Positions 10,059-19,183 of a stretch of DNA of 64,000 nucleotides are shown piece after piece. Position 1 is the first letter of the stretch; the number at the start of each line of letters is the position of its first letter. Source of the stretch: Pseudobacteriovorax antillogorgiicola. GTDB lineage: Bacteria > Bdellovibrionota_B > Oligoflexia > Oligoflexales > Oligoflexaceae. The notes beneath the pieces are model-generated. The model worked only from the letters and a program-made list of their open reading frames with translations. It was not told the origin of the DNA and ran no database searches. Position numbers and translations under genes: made by a program. Location: NCBI RefSeq assembly GCF_900177345.1, contig NZ_FWZT01000010.1, positions 62,001 to 126,000 on the forward strand, read 5' to 3'.

Positions 10059-11285
10059 CTACTTTTTCACACTCTGTCTTGCAGACGATATCAGTTCCTT
10101 GGCGTCCAATATATCGGTATAAGAGCGAAATGGGAGTTCGAATAAATGTGAGCTTGATATTAAAAGGGTACAGAAGTTTACAGTACCTGCGATGATCTGC
10201 AATGGAGGGATGATAAAGGAACTAAAAATGTAGTTACCTTTGTGTTCAACCCAATCCATATCGGTTTTAAATTTCTCTATCACTTCGTTAACATAAGCAA
10301 AGATTTCCTTAGCATCTGCCTTGGCAGCTCCTCGCATTGTCTTAGTTCCTTCATACCCTTCAACACCCGTTCGTTGAATCACAGCTAGTAGGGTAGGAAT
10401 CGCTGTTGAACCGAATAAGAACCAAGTCATACAACGGAAGCCAAGCCAGATGAAGAATGCTATTGAAAGTGTTCCTATCAAGCCTAGATCAAAGTCATCT
10501 CCAGCATACTGTGCAAACCAAGGGATCAAAGCATCCACAAACTCACGATAAAACAGAACTGTTTCAACCACTGCGACGATAACTTCAACAATCACATACA
10601 TGACTACTTTTGGAATATCTCGGCGTTCAACCGCCTGTCCGAGAGTATGAATCACGGCGTAGGAGCCCAAAACAAACAATGAGAACATGGTGTAGAGAAC
10701 AATCTGTAGACCGATACCGCCCTCGAAATCCCCTTCTGTAAAGCCATCGAGAATATCGACTACGAGAGGTGTCATGACGAAGGTAAAAATCAGGGCTTCA
10801 ATCACTGTCCAGACCAGCATTAAAAAGATTGCCGGCCACGGAATCCCTGCTTTAAACGATCCTTGCGACACTTCCGCAAAAACTCGAATGGGAAGAAACA
10901 GTAGATCCTTAAGGATCATGATCAGCCCGATAATCACAAGCTTAAGGAAACCGTAGAGCCACCCAAAGAAGTTGAGGAAAAATTTTACAATACCGCCCCA
11001 GTAAGAGAATATCGAGCGTCCTAGATCCCACCATGTAATGAAAAGAGCTTGGGCGAATTCTCTTCGTTCGGAACGGAAGACTAGGGTCAAAGCACAGGCT
11101 ATGGTAAGCCAGCAGCTTGCAACAATCGCTAGCACAGGCAATAGGATCAGACCTCGCTTGATTGACAGAAGCCAGAGAGGATCTTGCGCCCCCCATGCAA
11201 AGCTTAGGAACGGCTCTTGAAAGAGCAGGGGAAAGCTCACGGCTAGGCCTACATATTTCCACGGTCCTTCGAGTTTATCTAGCAT
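10059..11285 (-). CDS. Polytopic inner-membrane protein, unknown function
   Basis: 408 residues from the ATG at 11285, preferred because GGAG lies 5 nt upstream; an earlier ATG at 11327 has no ribosome site. I count about seven or eight hydrophobic segments, for example near residues 14-35, 45-65, 95-125, 145-170, 185-210, 220-250 and 265-290. A more polar stretch (TKTMRGAAKADAKEIFAYVN) comes before a last hydrophobic segment. No known transporter motif is evident. It is adjacent to the vWA gene downstream and TauE upstream. I do not recognise the family; a membrane anchor or platform for the vWA protein is a guess from context. Confidence 0.75.
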   Translation of the reverse strand: MLDKLEGPWKYVGLAVSFPLLFQEPFLSFAWGAQDPLWLLSIKRGLILLPVLAIVASCWLTIACALTLVFRSERREFAQALFITWWDLGRSIFSYWGGIVKFFLNFFGWLYGFLKLVIIGLIMILKDLLFLPIRVFAEVSQGSFKAGIPWPAIFLMLVWTVIEALIFTFVMTPLVVDILDGFTEGDFEGGIGLQIVLYTMFSLFVLGSYAVIHTLGQAVERRDIPKVVMYVIVEVIVAVVETVLFYREFVDALIPWFAQYAGDDFDLGLIGTLSIAFFIWLGFRCMTWFLFGSTAIPTLLAVIQRTGVEGYEGTKTMRGAAKADAKEIFAYVNEVIEKFKTDMDWVEHKGNYIFSSFIIPPLQIIAGTVNFCTLLISSSHLFELPFRSYTDILDAKELISSARQSVKK

Positions 11286-11368
11286 GTCCTCTCCATCGAT
11301 CGACCAGTCGTCTTTATCATGACACATTCAGTGTATCGTGAATTTAAAGGCCTTGGAGTAGGCAGAAA

Positions 11369-12313
11369 CTACTTGTTTGCCATGGAGAGGTAGTTTTGGA
11401 TTGCTGTTGTCATAGCAACAAGAACCAGACTGAATCCCGAAATAAATAGAATCCCCAGAGATAGGTTCATATGCCCATAGGATTTAAATACCATAGAAAT
11501 TGCTGCCATCAAGACTAGAGTCGCGAACATGAGCTTGAGTCGCCGCCCCTGAACAAATTGGGTTGCGGTAGCACCCAGAACACTTCCCACAATAGAACCT
11601 ACTGCTATCATTGCGGCCATGTTCAAATCGGACATTCCGGCGAAGCCATAGCTAGTTGCGCCAACGATACTTGAAATCACGACGATCCCAAGGCTTGAGC
11701 CTACGGAAACCTTTAGAGGCATATCCATCAGCTGTGACATAATTGGCATGTAGAAGAATCCACCGCCCAACCCTGTTAACCCTGACACCACACCGATCAG
11801 AACACCAAAAAAGATACAAGGTAGATAATAGATCTCGTAGAGACCCTGTCCTTGGCTCCAGCGAGGCCCAACTTTCCAAATTGAGCGTCGCCCACTCGAC
11901 CCCTTGGGAGCTAGTTCTCTCTTAGCCATCAATCCAGCCATCAGAACCAGAAATCCAGCATAGATAAGCCCAAGCTTTGCCATGAGCTGTGGTTTATGCG
12001 CCACAAACACCATGAGTTCTTTGCCCCCCAGAACTCCAAGAACCCCTGGAAGCCCAAAGGCAAGCACGAGTGGCCATGAGACATTTGCTTGGGAATGATG
12101 CTTGATAGTTCCAGAAATACTTGATGCGACCATCTGGGTAAGAGTGGTGCCCACAGCAAGCGGCATGGGCAAACCAAGAATGTGCAGGGCGGGCGTCATC
12201 AGCACTCCGCCACCAACACCTAAGAGCCCGCTAAGGGCTCCGACAAAGCCCCCAAGGGACAATAAAATCCAGGGGGCAATTTGAATTGGCTCTTGCAGTA
12301 ATTGATCGATCAC
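11369..12313 (-). CDS. TauE/SafE family sulfite/anion exporter
   Basis: 314 residues, GTG start with GAAGG 6 nt upstream. The protein is highly hydrophobic with two repeated halves, as in TauE/SafE permeases. Each half carries a glycine-rich signature: residues about 20-45 (GALSGLLGVGGGVLMTPAL) and about 180-200 (VVSGLTGLGGGFFYMPIM). Family members move sulfite, sulfoacetate or other small organosulfur anions across the inner membrane; the substrate here is not evident because no sulfur-metabolism gene is nearby. The start overlaps the stop of the preceding small gene by 4 nt (GTGA), so translation is coupled. Confidence 0.88.
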   Translation of the reverse strand: MIDQLLQEPIQIAPWILLSLGGFVGALSGLLGVGGGVLMTPALHILGLPMPLAVGTTLTQMVASSISGTIKHHSQANVSWPLVLAFGLPGVLGVLGGKELMVFVAHKPQLMAKLGLIYAGFLVLMAGLMAKRELAPKGSSGRRSIWKVGPRWSQGQGLYEIYYLPCIFFGVLIGVVSGLTGLGGGFFYMPIMSQLMDMPLKVSVGSSLGIVVISSIVGATSYGFAGMSDLNMAAMIAVGSIVGSVLGATATQFVQGRRLKLMFATLVLMAAISMVFKSYGHMNLSLGILFISGFSLVLVAMTTAIQNYLSMANK

Positions 12314-12663
12314 TCTTGGCCTTCAAGCAATGACACCAGCTTTTCCCTCATTTCGGGATTATCTAAGGCCGCTTGGACCTTCCACTCTAGGGGGGTTAGC
12401 TCCTCCAGCTTCTCATCCCACCACTCTTTTGGAATTGTAGCAAGAGCTTCGCTGACTGTCTCCGACAGATCGTAGTTTTTGAGACCTCGATCTTTAAGCT
12501 TGTTTTGCAAGGTATTCAAAGGTCCGTCATCTGGCTCTTGAAGGTTGAGCCTAATCTTCTTCATTGTAGGCTTGTTGGACGCTCCCTTACGACCCTTAGC
12601 GGAAGCTTTCTCCTCAGCACCATTGTCTTCATTAGTTTCCAACTCGATATCCACTTCCGACAT
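12310..12663 (-). CDS. Small acidic cytosolic protein, unknown function
   Basis: 117 residues from the ATG at 12663, which has AAGGAG 7 nt upstream. The N-terminal 35 residues are charged and low-complexity (Glu, Asp, Lys, Ala). The rest looks helical, with LNTLQNKLKDRGLKNYDL and a Trp-containing IPKEWWDEKLEELTPLEWK segment. No signal peptide or membrane segment. It is translationally coupled to the TauE-type exporter, so it may adjust or accompany that transporter, but nothing in the sequence proves this. I do not recognise the family. Confidence 0.7.
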   Translation of the reverse strand: MSEVDIELETNEDNGAEEKASAKGRKGASNKPTMKKIRLNLQEPDDGPLNTLQNKLKDRGLKNYDLSETVSEALATIPKEWWDEKLEELTPLEWKVQAALDNPEMREKLVSLLEGQE

Positions 12664-12730
12664 ATCCAATCTCCTTTTGACTACACATTCAATCTAGGAT
12701 AACCCAAAAAAGGGCTGCGTATTATAGCCT

Positions 12731-12766
12731 TTCAAAAGAATTTGAAAACCATACATTATTATGGTT
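12731..12766 (-). terminator. Tandem hairpins downstream of the metalloprotease gene
   Basis: Two adjacent inverted repeats: AACCATA/TATGGTT (12747-12753 and 12760-12766) and TTCAAA/TTTGAA (12731-12736 and 12741-12746). They lie about 35 nt after the protease stop on the minus strand in AT-rich sequence. They probably end that transcript, although no long T-tract is present. Confidence 0.4.
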
Positions 12767-12799
12767 CCCATGTTTTTCAGTCTAAGGCAAGTATATTTA

Positions 12800-14788
12800 T
12801 TACTTTGTGAATATTTTGACTAGCCTACTTCCTGTCACTTGACCGTTCATATCCTTGCTAATCAAAGTGACAACGTCAACACCCTGAAGTGGCAACGCCC
12901 CTTTGTAGGCAAAGAAAGTTCTTTCGTCATTACGTGACAGCAAAGGTAATTTCAAATGAATTCTGTCATCTTGCAAGCAGGTCTTTTGAGAACCCATACA
13001 AAGGTAGAACTCGTCAATTCCATGGCCTGAGCCAACGGCGCCGACTTGCTCTGGGCCGATGTCGTAGAGCGCCAGTGTTAGGCTGGTATCTGCTTCAAAG
13101 GTTTGCGGTGCATCGTCTTCACAGTTTACAGATGTTGCGAGGCCATGAGCTGCGAATACTTCTGTGATCAAGCAAAAGTTAGGGCTCCTCGTTGCAGGAT
13201 TGTTGTCATCATCATCTAGGATCAAAAGAGAATCATACGACTCTAGGTAACTATCAGTGAAGAGCAGGTGCTTAAAGAAATAGCTGGCTGCTAGGTCTTG
13301 ACCTTTGTCCTTGCCATAACGCTCTTGCAAGCTTTCGTTCAGCCTCCAGAATGCGCCTGCGATGATACCTCCTTCGCGATGCACTTCGCCGGTGTCACGA
13401 GGGTAAACTTTCACCTTATCAATTCTGCGAATACCGTAGTTCTCGTCTTGTACGAAGCCCACACCAATCGTTGGGTCTTGATTGAAGAAAGCTGAAACAA
13501 TGTCGCCGATTCCCTCTGAAAAAGCACCGTCAGTAACGCCCTGAACTCGCCCTGTATGATCATCAAGAGCGTGACCCCACTCATGGTAGATCACGTCGTT
13601 AACTGTAGCCACGTTCGCACATCCACCACCGGCGCGAAACAAAGATATCACAGCCCGGCCAGTCGTGTAGAAAGCATTGCACTCACCCGACTGATTCACG
13701 CGCACATCGATTGCTTTATCAAGAAACGGAACGTCCTGCGGCGAAAGGTATTGCCTTGCAAACTTGTTGATGCGATGGATGGATGCAAAGCTGTTTAACC
13801 CCGCATGATTGCTATCTGGATCTGAAACGGCCACACCATAGTCGCCATGATCCACGTGATCAACAACCATCGGTTGCGCTTCATCTGCTCCGTAAACAAC
13901 GACCCGCTCACTCTCTAGCTTTACCCCTTGGACTGAGCCTGAGCTTTGGAAGAAACCATCCTTAGAACTTACAACCGTTCCTTGACTCGTTAGGATCGGC
14001 GTAAGAGGCAAAGACTGCTGAAAGTGATTTTCCTCTAGGTAGGAGCGGTGATAAACGGAGCCCGTTAGAGTTTGTCGAAATGCTAGGTTTTTGGTGGAGC
14101 CTTCAAGAATCTCCCCAGTAGCATTAGCAATTGTCAGTTTGAACATCTCACGACCTTTTTGATACTCAAACTCGCTAGTTTGGTATACAGCTTCAGGTCG
14201 TGCTAACCAAGACTTCTTGATTTCGCCGAGTAGGCCACCACCTTCACCAAGGATGAATCGAATATCGGTAGCATCGAGAGATTCTCCTGTTTCTAGGGGT
14301 GCGTGAAAAAAACTATTGTTTGTAATTTTTTGTAATTTGAGGCCGTCTTCCGAGCGACTGAACAAACACTCTACAAAAGCGTTACGAACCTTTTCCTGGT
14401 TCTCAAGACGCTGAAGGCTAACTTGAACTAGATCCTTACCGATCTGCTGGGTTTTAGCAAGCTCTAGGTTGGCAAGAGTGAATGGAGTAAGCAACTCTTG
14501 GTGCTGTCGAATTTGTTCCTGACAAACTAGCTCTGGGTTGCCAGTTTCCACCTCAACCATGCTGGTATCAAATAGTATCTTATGAACCACATCGCTATCT
14601 GCGAATCGATACATTTGGTAAATTTTAGTGTTAGCACTTGCCAGTTGAAGGCTTGTTTCGAGCTGACTTGCTTCTCGGCTAGCTACAGGGCCTCGGGCAA
14701 CAATGGTGTGAAGCTCATCTGAATTCACTTGCTTCAACGGGCGGCCACAGCCAAACATAAATAAAGAAACTGCTATAATCTTGTTCAT
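12800..14788 (-). CDS. Putative zinc metalloprotease, thermolysin/fungalysin-like
   Basis: 662 residues. A signal peptide ends near C14 (LFMFGCG), suggesting a lipoprotein with an unusual lipobox, though simple export is possible. The zincin motif is H402-E403-W404-G405-H406, with E425 in SEGIGD as the likely third zinc ligand; this HExxH plus downstream E(G/A)xxD layout belongs to M4/M36-type gluzincins. A following GGIIAGAFWRLNESL and an Asp-rich DDDDNNPATRSPN, perhaps calcium binding, support a secreted peptidase. The 300-residue N-terminal part may be a propeptide. It is the second gene after a small lipoprotein, 15 nt away. Substrate unknown. Confidence 0.8.
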   Translation of the reverse strand: MNKIIAVSLFMFGCGRPLKQVNSDELHTIVARGPVASREASQLETSLQLASANTKIYQMYRFADSDVVHKILFDTSMVEVETGNPELVCQEQIRQHQELLTPFTLANLELAKTQQIGKDLVQVSLQRLENQEKVRNAFVECLFSRSEDGLKLQKITNNSFFHAPLETGESLDATDIRFILGEGGGLLGEIKKSWLARPEAVYQTSEFEYQKGREMFKLTIANATGEILEGSTKNLAFRQTLTGSVYHRSYLEENHFQQSLPLTPILTSQGTVVSSKDGFFQSSGSVQGVKLESERVVVYGADEAQPMVVDHVDHGDYGVAVSDPDSNHAGLNSFASIHRINKFARQYLSPQDVPFLDKAIDVRVNQSGECNAFYTTGRAVISLFRAGGGCANVATVNDVIYHEWGHALDDHTGRVQGVTDGAFSEGIGDIVSAFFNQDPTIGVGFVQDENYGIRRIDKVKVYPRDTGEVHREGGIIAGAFWRLNESLQERYGKDKGQDLAASYFFKHLLFTDSYLESYDSLLILDDDDNNPATRSPNFCLITEVFAAHGLATSVNCEDDAPQTFEADTSLTLALYDIGPEQVGAVGSGHGIDEFYLCMGSQKTCLQDDRIHLKLPLLSRNDERTFFAYKGALPLQGVDVVTLISKDMNGQVTGSRLVKIFTK

Positions 14789-14803
14789 TTTGGTCCCCCT
14801 AAT

Positions 14804-15049
14804 CTAATCTTGAGCGATCACTTGATACCGACTGTTTCCGAGAAGTGCAGCACCATTCCATGAGCTACTCAGACTGTTGGGAATGATCAGTTGACCGTCT
14901 TCATCAAACTCACCTGTTACTTGAGCAACAAGAGCCTCTGCGTTCTGCTGTGCTGGTCTGCTAAAGCTGGTTTCCTGAACCGGCGCCTGACCACAAGCCG
15001 TCACGTAAGATAGGAGTACAAATAATATAGGTGTGGGTAGAAGTTTCAT
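14804..15049 (-). CDS. Small lipoprotein
   Basis: 81 residues with a clear lipoprotein signal: basic start, hydrophobic TPILFVLLSYV and lipobox VTAC (Cys19). The mature protein is only about 62 residues and has no recognisable fold (SLSSSWNGAALLGNSRYQV near the end). GAGGAA sits 6 nt before the ATG. It is the first gene of a two-gene unit with the metalloprotease, so an inhibitor, chaperone or anchor role for the protease is possible but unproven. Confidence 0.75.
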   Translation of the reverse strand: MKLLPTPILFVLLSYVTACGQAPVQETSFSRPAQQNAEALVAQVTGEFDEDGQLIIPNSLSSSWNGAALLGNSRYQVIAQD

Positions 15050-15310
15050 GATGAGTTCCTCTAAATTTCATCAATTGATCATTCTCACTAACCAAGGCTT
15101 CGATTCCTAGCCCTGCGAATATTAACGAAATTTTCAGAGAGGTAATTTATGACGTTTTTACTGATGCTTACAGGTTCGACTTAATTCTAGAATTCCCTCC
15201 TGGTAAGACTTCAGCAATTTGGGTTTTGTCTATTTTTACCAAATAGTCCATATATTATTGGAATATTAGCGAACGGTAAGATTTAGAGTAAGAAATGACT
15301 TGTGGAACCA
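15050..15310. other. Intergenic region holding the lipoprotein/protease promoter
   Basis: About 260 AT-rich nt between two minus-strand genes. A short GTGG/CCAC palindrome follows the stop of the membrane protein gene (near 15302). No gene or clear promoter motif is evident. Confidence 0.4.
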
Positions 15311-16993
15311 CTAAAGGGCTTTCGGATCGTTCTTTAGTACCCTACCTTGCACAAACCAACAAAAAAGGCTGTAATTTTCATGAAAAAACTTACTCCGGGT
15401 AGAGCTTCGATCTTGGCTTTGCCATGGAACCAGTCGAAGACTCTGATTCGATAGGAAGTCAAGCCGATAAACCTCCCAGTAGTTCGCATGGTAAACCTCA
15501 CAAGTGGCACTATTAAGCAAGGCTAGCTCATCATGGGGGAAAGCAACCCCTTTCAATCTGCCAATACTCTCTTGAACCTGATAGGAAAGAGTTGTGCCTA
15601 CCAAAATTAAGGTTGCAATCGTAGCAAAAACTTTCGTTTTGTTGGCTTTGAATACGATCTGAGGCCACACGGCGAGGTGAGCGAGAATTCCAATAAATAG
15701 TACTAAACCGTATCGATTGTGAAATTGGCCTAGAATGAATATCATTAGAAAATTCAACCCCATTGCTAAATAGATGGCGGAAAATACCTTTAGCCTTGAG
15801 GGCTGTATCGCGATTTTCGAAATTACCAAAAAGTGTGAGATTAAGAAAAGCGCTGCTATCAGGACCAGCTGCCAAGTTTCACTGTCATTGACACTCAGAA
15901 GATCAAACAGGTAACTCCAACTCATAGTCAGATGGTCTAGCCAAGCCGATACAGGAGCTAGCTTTGGAGAAAACGTATAGGCGCTAGGATACCAAGAAAA
16001 TATTTTACCTAACAGAACCGGGCTATAGGCGAATAGAAAGCCAGCTCCTAAGAAACCTATCGGCTTTTTATGATCGCTCAGAAAACTCCTAAGGCTTCCG
16101 TGACCGATCAGAAAAATCACAGCATAGAACAGCACCAGAATCTTGGCCGTTTCAACAGCTAGTTTGAGACCATGGTGAACGCGCAATTTGTAGCCGAAGA
16201 TGTAAGTGTCAAATGGTCCGATCCATAGATCAATTGCGAGACCAAGGAGCAATCGAGCAATGAGCAGCACGGCAATCGCCAACAAGGTCCACCGCAAGGT
16301 CCTGGACCTAATATCGGGGAGTAGCAAAAGCCTTGGTAATCGGGGCAACACTTTGTTGATTTGATAGTGGCGATTCCAAATGAGTAGAGCCAGCGGCGCT
16401 GCTAATAGCATCCCTCCATGATGAATCCACGCCACCCATCCAAGGGCCATACCAAAGAAGAACTGCAAATGAGCACTAGGGTCGCGATAGCAATGAGACG
16501 CTGTTAATATTAATAACCCAGTAAGAGGAACCAAACCTTCATGGCCCAGAGGTCGGAGACTCATAGGCCAAAGCATCGCCCCGCCTAGGGAGAGCAGAGA
16601 TGCCATAGTCAAGCTCGTCAGAGGTCCCCAAAGTCGATGTATAGCTAGCTCCCAAATGACTACACCCAAATAGACCGTGATCGCAGCGCCAATGGAAAGA
16701 GCAAGAGGAGACAAAGAATAAGCGTCGGATGATCCTGGAACCATTTGTACGACTTCAAGCTGATTCATCCACCATTGAACGATAGCGGCCCACCAAGAAC
16801 TCATTGGCCCTAAGTATTCTTGCCCCCAATAGAAAATAGGAAATACACCATCCTCCAACCAGCGATCCGCCATCAAACCCATGACACCATGGTCGGAGTC
16901 CCAACCTAGCAAGGAGAACTCTTGGGTAAAATAAGAAACTCGCAGCCCCCAAAACACCGCCGTTACTAAGATCCATCGAACAAAATAACTCAT
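15311..16993 (-). CDS. Polytopic membrane protein resembling GT-C glycosyltransferases
   Basis: 560 residues with about ten to twelve hydrophobic segments. The first periplasmic loop after TM1 has acidic residues in WDSDHGVMGLMADRWLEDG followed by FYWGQEYLGPMSSWW. Such an acidic first loop is typical of lipid-linked-sugar (GT-C, GT39/ArnT-like) transferases. If so, it would move a sugar from a polyprenyl carrier to a periplasmic acceptor. GAAGGG sits 5 nt before the ATG. No polysaccharide genes are nearby, so the substrate is unknown. The fold assignment is moderate. Confidence 0.65.
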   Translation of the reverse strand: MSYFVRWILVTAVFWGLRVSYFTQEFSLLGWDSDHGVMGLMADRWLEDGVFPIFYWGQEYLGPMSSWWAAIVQWWMNQLEVVQMVPGSSDAYSLSPLALSIGAAITVYLGVVIWELAIHRLWGPLTSLTMASLLSLGGAMLWPMSLRPLGHEGLVPLTGLLILTASHCYRDPSAHLQFFFGMALGWVAWIHHGGMLLAAPLALLIWNRHYQINKVLPRLPRLLLLPDIRSRTLRWTLLAIAVLLIARLLLGLAIDLWIGPFDTYIFGYKLRVHHGLKLAVETAKILVLFYAVIFLIGHGSLRSFLSDHKKPIGFLGAGFLFAYSPVLLGKIFSWYPSAYTFSPKLAPVSAWLDHLTMSWSYLFDLLSVNDSETWQLVLIAALFLISHFLVISKIAIQPSRLKVFSAIYLAMGLNFLMIFILGQFHNRYGLVLFIGILAHLAVWPQIVFKANKTKVFATIATLILVGTTLSYQVQESIGRLKGVAFPHDELALLNSATCEVYHANYWEVYRLDFLSNQSLRLVPWQSQDRSSTRSKFFHENYSLFCWFVQGRVLKNDPKAL

Positions 16994-17021
16994 AATGACC
17001 CTTCAAGATTTAGGTCATCAT

Positions 17022-17048
17022 AAAAAAAAAGGATGGCCAATGCCATCC
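17022..17048 (-). terminator. Rho-independent terminator after the M24 peptidase gene
   Basis: A GGATGGC / GCCATCC stem (17031-17037 and 17042-17048) with a 4-nt loop is followed on the minus strand by a run of nine T residues. It is a textbook terminator 30 nt after the peptidase stop. Confidence 0.92.
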
Positions 17049-17078
17049 ATAGTTGCCGAAACTGGAGTTCGACTCAGC

Positions 17079-18389
17079 CTAAATTGCTAAGAACTCGCGA
17101 GTAATATTGCGCGGACCTTTCTTCGTGATCAAGATGTTGTCCTCGATTCGAATCCCACCGAAAGGTTTGAGTTCCTCTATCAGATCCCAGTTGAAGTGCT
17201 CTTCGAAGTCAGTTCCTTTGCGCTTCTTGAGAAGCATATCAATGAAATATAGCCCTGGCTCGATTGTAAAGTAGTGGCCTACCTCGAAGCGTCTCAGAGA
17301 CCGTAACTTCGGAAAACGAGGATCGGGTTCTCCCTCCTCACCCTCTGGATTGACTTGACGACCCGCCACGTCGTGAACTAGCAAGCCAAGCATATGTCCA
17401 ATCCCATGGGGGTAAAAGTCCCCTGTCAAGCCTTGGGTCACAGCCTCTTCGGCTTCGATGTCCAATAGGATTTCATGATCGATCAATATCTTAGCCAGCC
17501 CTATGTGGGACTCCCAATGGAGGTCAGCCATAGTCATTCCCACCTTCGGCATTTTGGTGAGAGACACCTGCATGGCTTCCATATCTTTGAGAAGTTCTTT
17601 GAATACTGGATGCGCATTCTCTGAAACGTGGGTCCTTGTTATGTCCGAAGCATAGCCATTGAATTGACAGCCAGCATCGATCAGCAATACATCCCCATCG
17701 CGAATATCATCACGTTTGTCGTGGTAGTGCAAAAATGCTGATTTTTCGTTCAAGCATACAATCGCTTCGTAAGGCAAATCATGATCTCTGGTTCGGCTTG
17801 AGACTTGGTATGCGTGGTGAATGCCAAGCTCACTTTCACCAATGTCAAAGGCGCTTTTTGCTGCAAGATGACCTTTGACTGCCAGCTTCGTCGCTTCCTC
17901 TAAACAAAAAACTTCATAGTCAGTTTTGAAGGAACGATTCCAATCAAGCCTTGGCAGTAAGCCTTCAACGTTTACTTGAAGGTCAGCGTTCGCTGCTTTT
18001 TCCGCCTGGGGGCCGTGATACGCGAATCCGCTGTAAGATTCCGACAGAGTTTGCCAGATCTCCTGAACATCACCGAATTCGGAAATTTCAAATTGATCAG
18101 ACCAGAAAAAACCACTAACTGGTTTATGCTCATGCCAGAAGTCTTCTGGGATATAGGCAAGGAGTGCAGGCTTTTGTCCTGGCCGAATCACAATAACATT
18201 ATGTTCTGAATCCAAAGGACACCAGTGAGCAAAGTGATGATTCGGCCTAAAAGGAGCGAATTGATCATCCTCAAAATAAGCGTGAGCATTGCCAGAATCA
18301 ATTACCAGCCCCGGTAGGTTTAGCTCGTCTAGGATGTCCTCGGTCTTACCTTGCAAGATGCTGAGGTGCTTGTTGTAGAGTTTCTGCAT
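17079..18389 (-). CDS. M24 family Xaa-Pro dipeptidase/aminopeptidase
   Basis: 436 residues from the ATG at 18389, chosen because AGGAG lies at the right distance upstream; a longer frame reaching 18461 overlaps the end of miaE. The C-terminal pita-bread domain has all expected metal ligands: two Asp in LLIDAGCQFNGYASDITRT, a His in HGIGHMLGLLVHD, and Glu in FTIEPGLYF and GGIRIEDN. Length and layout resemble the PepQ/PepP branch that removes or splits residues next to proline with Mn or Co. Cytosolic. Likely co-transcribed with miaE, 11 nt upstream, and ended by a strong terminator. Confidence 0.9.
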   Translation of the reverse strand: MQKLYNKHLSILQGKTEDILDELNLPGLVIDSGNAHAYFEDDQFAPFRPNHHFAHWCPLDSEHNVIVIRPGQKPALLAYIPEDFWHEHKPVSGFFWSDQFEISEFGDVQEIWQTLSESYSGFAYHGPQAEKAANADLQVNVEGLLPRLDWNRSFKTDYEVFCLEEATKLAVKGHLAAKSAFDIGESELGIHHAYQVSSRTRDHDLPYEAIVCLNEKSAFLHYHDKRDDIRDGDVLLIDAGCQFNGYASDITRTHVSENAHPVFKELLKDMEAMQVSLTKMPKVGMTMADLHWESHIGLAKILIDHEILLDIEAEEAVTQGLTGDFYPHGIGHMLGLLVHDVAGRQVNPEGEEGEPDPRFPKLRSLRRFEVGHYFTIEPGLYFIDMLLKKRKGTDFEEHFNWDLIEELKPFGGIRIEDNILITKKGPRNITREFLAI

Positions 18390-18400
18390 AAACGTCTCCT

Positions 18401-18991
18401 TTAGTGTACGGCGGCTCGAAAAGGCACAGACAACATCGCTTCGGCTTCCAGATCCCACCATTGATCAAGCCTTGTTTCAACAATATCGTCATCGAAGTAT
18501 TGTTTTGCGATCTTCACAAAGATCGTATAATGGCCCGCTTCCTCACGAGCTAGGCGGCGATAGAACTCGGCCATCTCAGGATCAGGAACGTGCTCACCCA
18601 TGAGATAAAAGCGCTCACAGCCACGAGCCTCGATCACGCCTGATACCAAAAGCCTATCTAAAAAATGCTCGTCTCTCCCGTTGCGGATGGACTTCATCAG
18701 TTTTTGTACGTAAGGGTCCTTCTCATCAGCCCCTAATTTCCCACCACGCTTGTGGATAATACGGTAAACTTCATGAAAGTGAGCTAATTCTTCTTTGGCA
18801 AGGCAAATCATTGGCTCCACCAAAGCCGGCTTATCAGCATACTTTACGACGAAGGACATCGCCAAAGCGGAAGCCTTGCGCTCACAAGCAGCATGATCAA
18901 TCAGGAAGCTATCAAAGTCGGCAAGTGATGCGTCAATCCAGCCTATAGATGTTTCTTTTCGTAGTGGTAATTTTTGTTGGATAAGATTCAT
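18401..18991 (-). CDS. miaE: tRNA-(ms2io6A37) hydroxylase
   Basis: 196 residues, the usual MiaE size. This diiron monooxygenase hydroxylates the isopentenyl group of ms2i6A at position 37 of tRNAs, using oxygen. The four-helix ferritin-like fold is visible with metal-ligand patterns: DHAACERKASALAM (first E..H-type helix), AKEELAHFHEVY (ExxH), and EARGCERFY with REEAGHYTIFVK in the second half. It requires oxygen, in line with an aerobic respiratory chain. CGAGG sits 5 nt before the ATG. It is first in a two-gene unit with the M24 peptidase and divergent from the HDOD gene. Confidence 0.92.
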   Translation of the reverse strand: MNLIQQKLPLRKETSIGWIDASLADFDSFLIDHAACERKASALAMSFVVKYADKPALVEPMICLAKEELAHFHEVYRIIHKRGGKLGADEKDPYVQKLMKSIRNGRDEHFLDRLLVSGVIEARGCERFYLMGEHVPDPEMAEFYRRLAREEAGHYTIFVKIAKQYFDDDIVETRLDQWWDLEAEAMLSVPFRAAVH

Positions 18992-19183
18992 GAAAGCCTC
19001 GAATTCCCAATGTTTGACCTGTCATCTATACCCCGAGTCCCAGTATTCATCAATCACTGTCCCCAGTCTCAAATATTTATTTATTATTTTTAGTAAGTTA
19101 TAAGGAATTTTGAGCCAAGCATTCCAGCCCTAGGGTCTTCTTCCGATGCCACTATAGTCAGCAGACAATAGAGGGCAATCATC

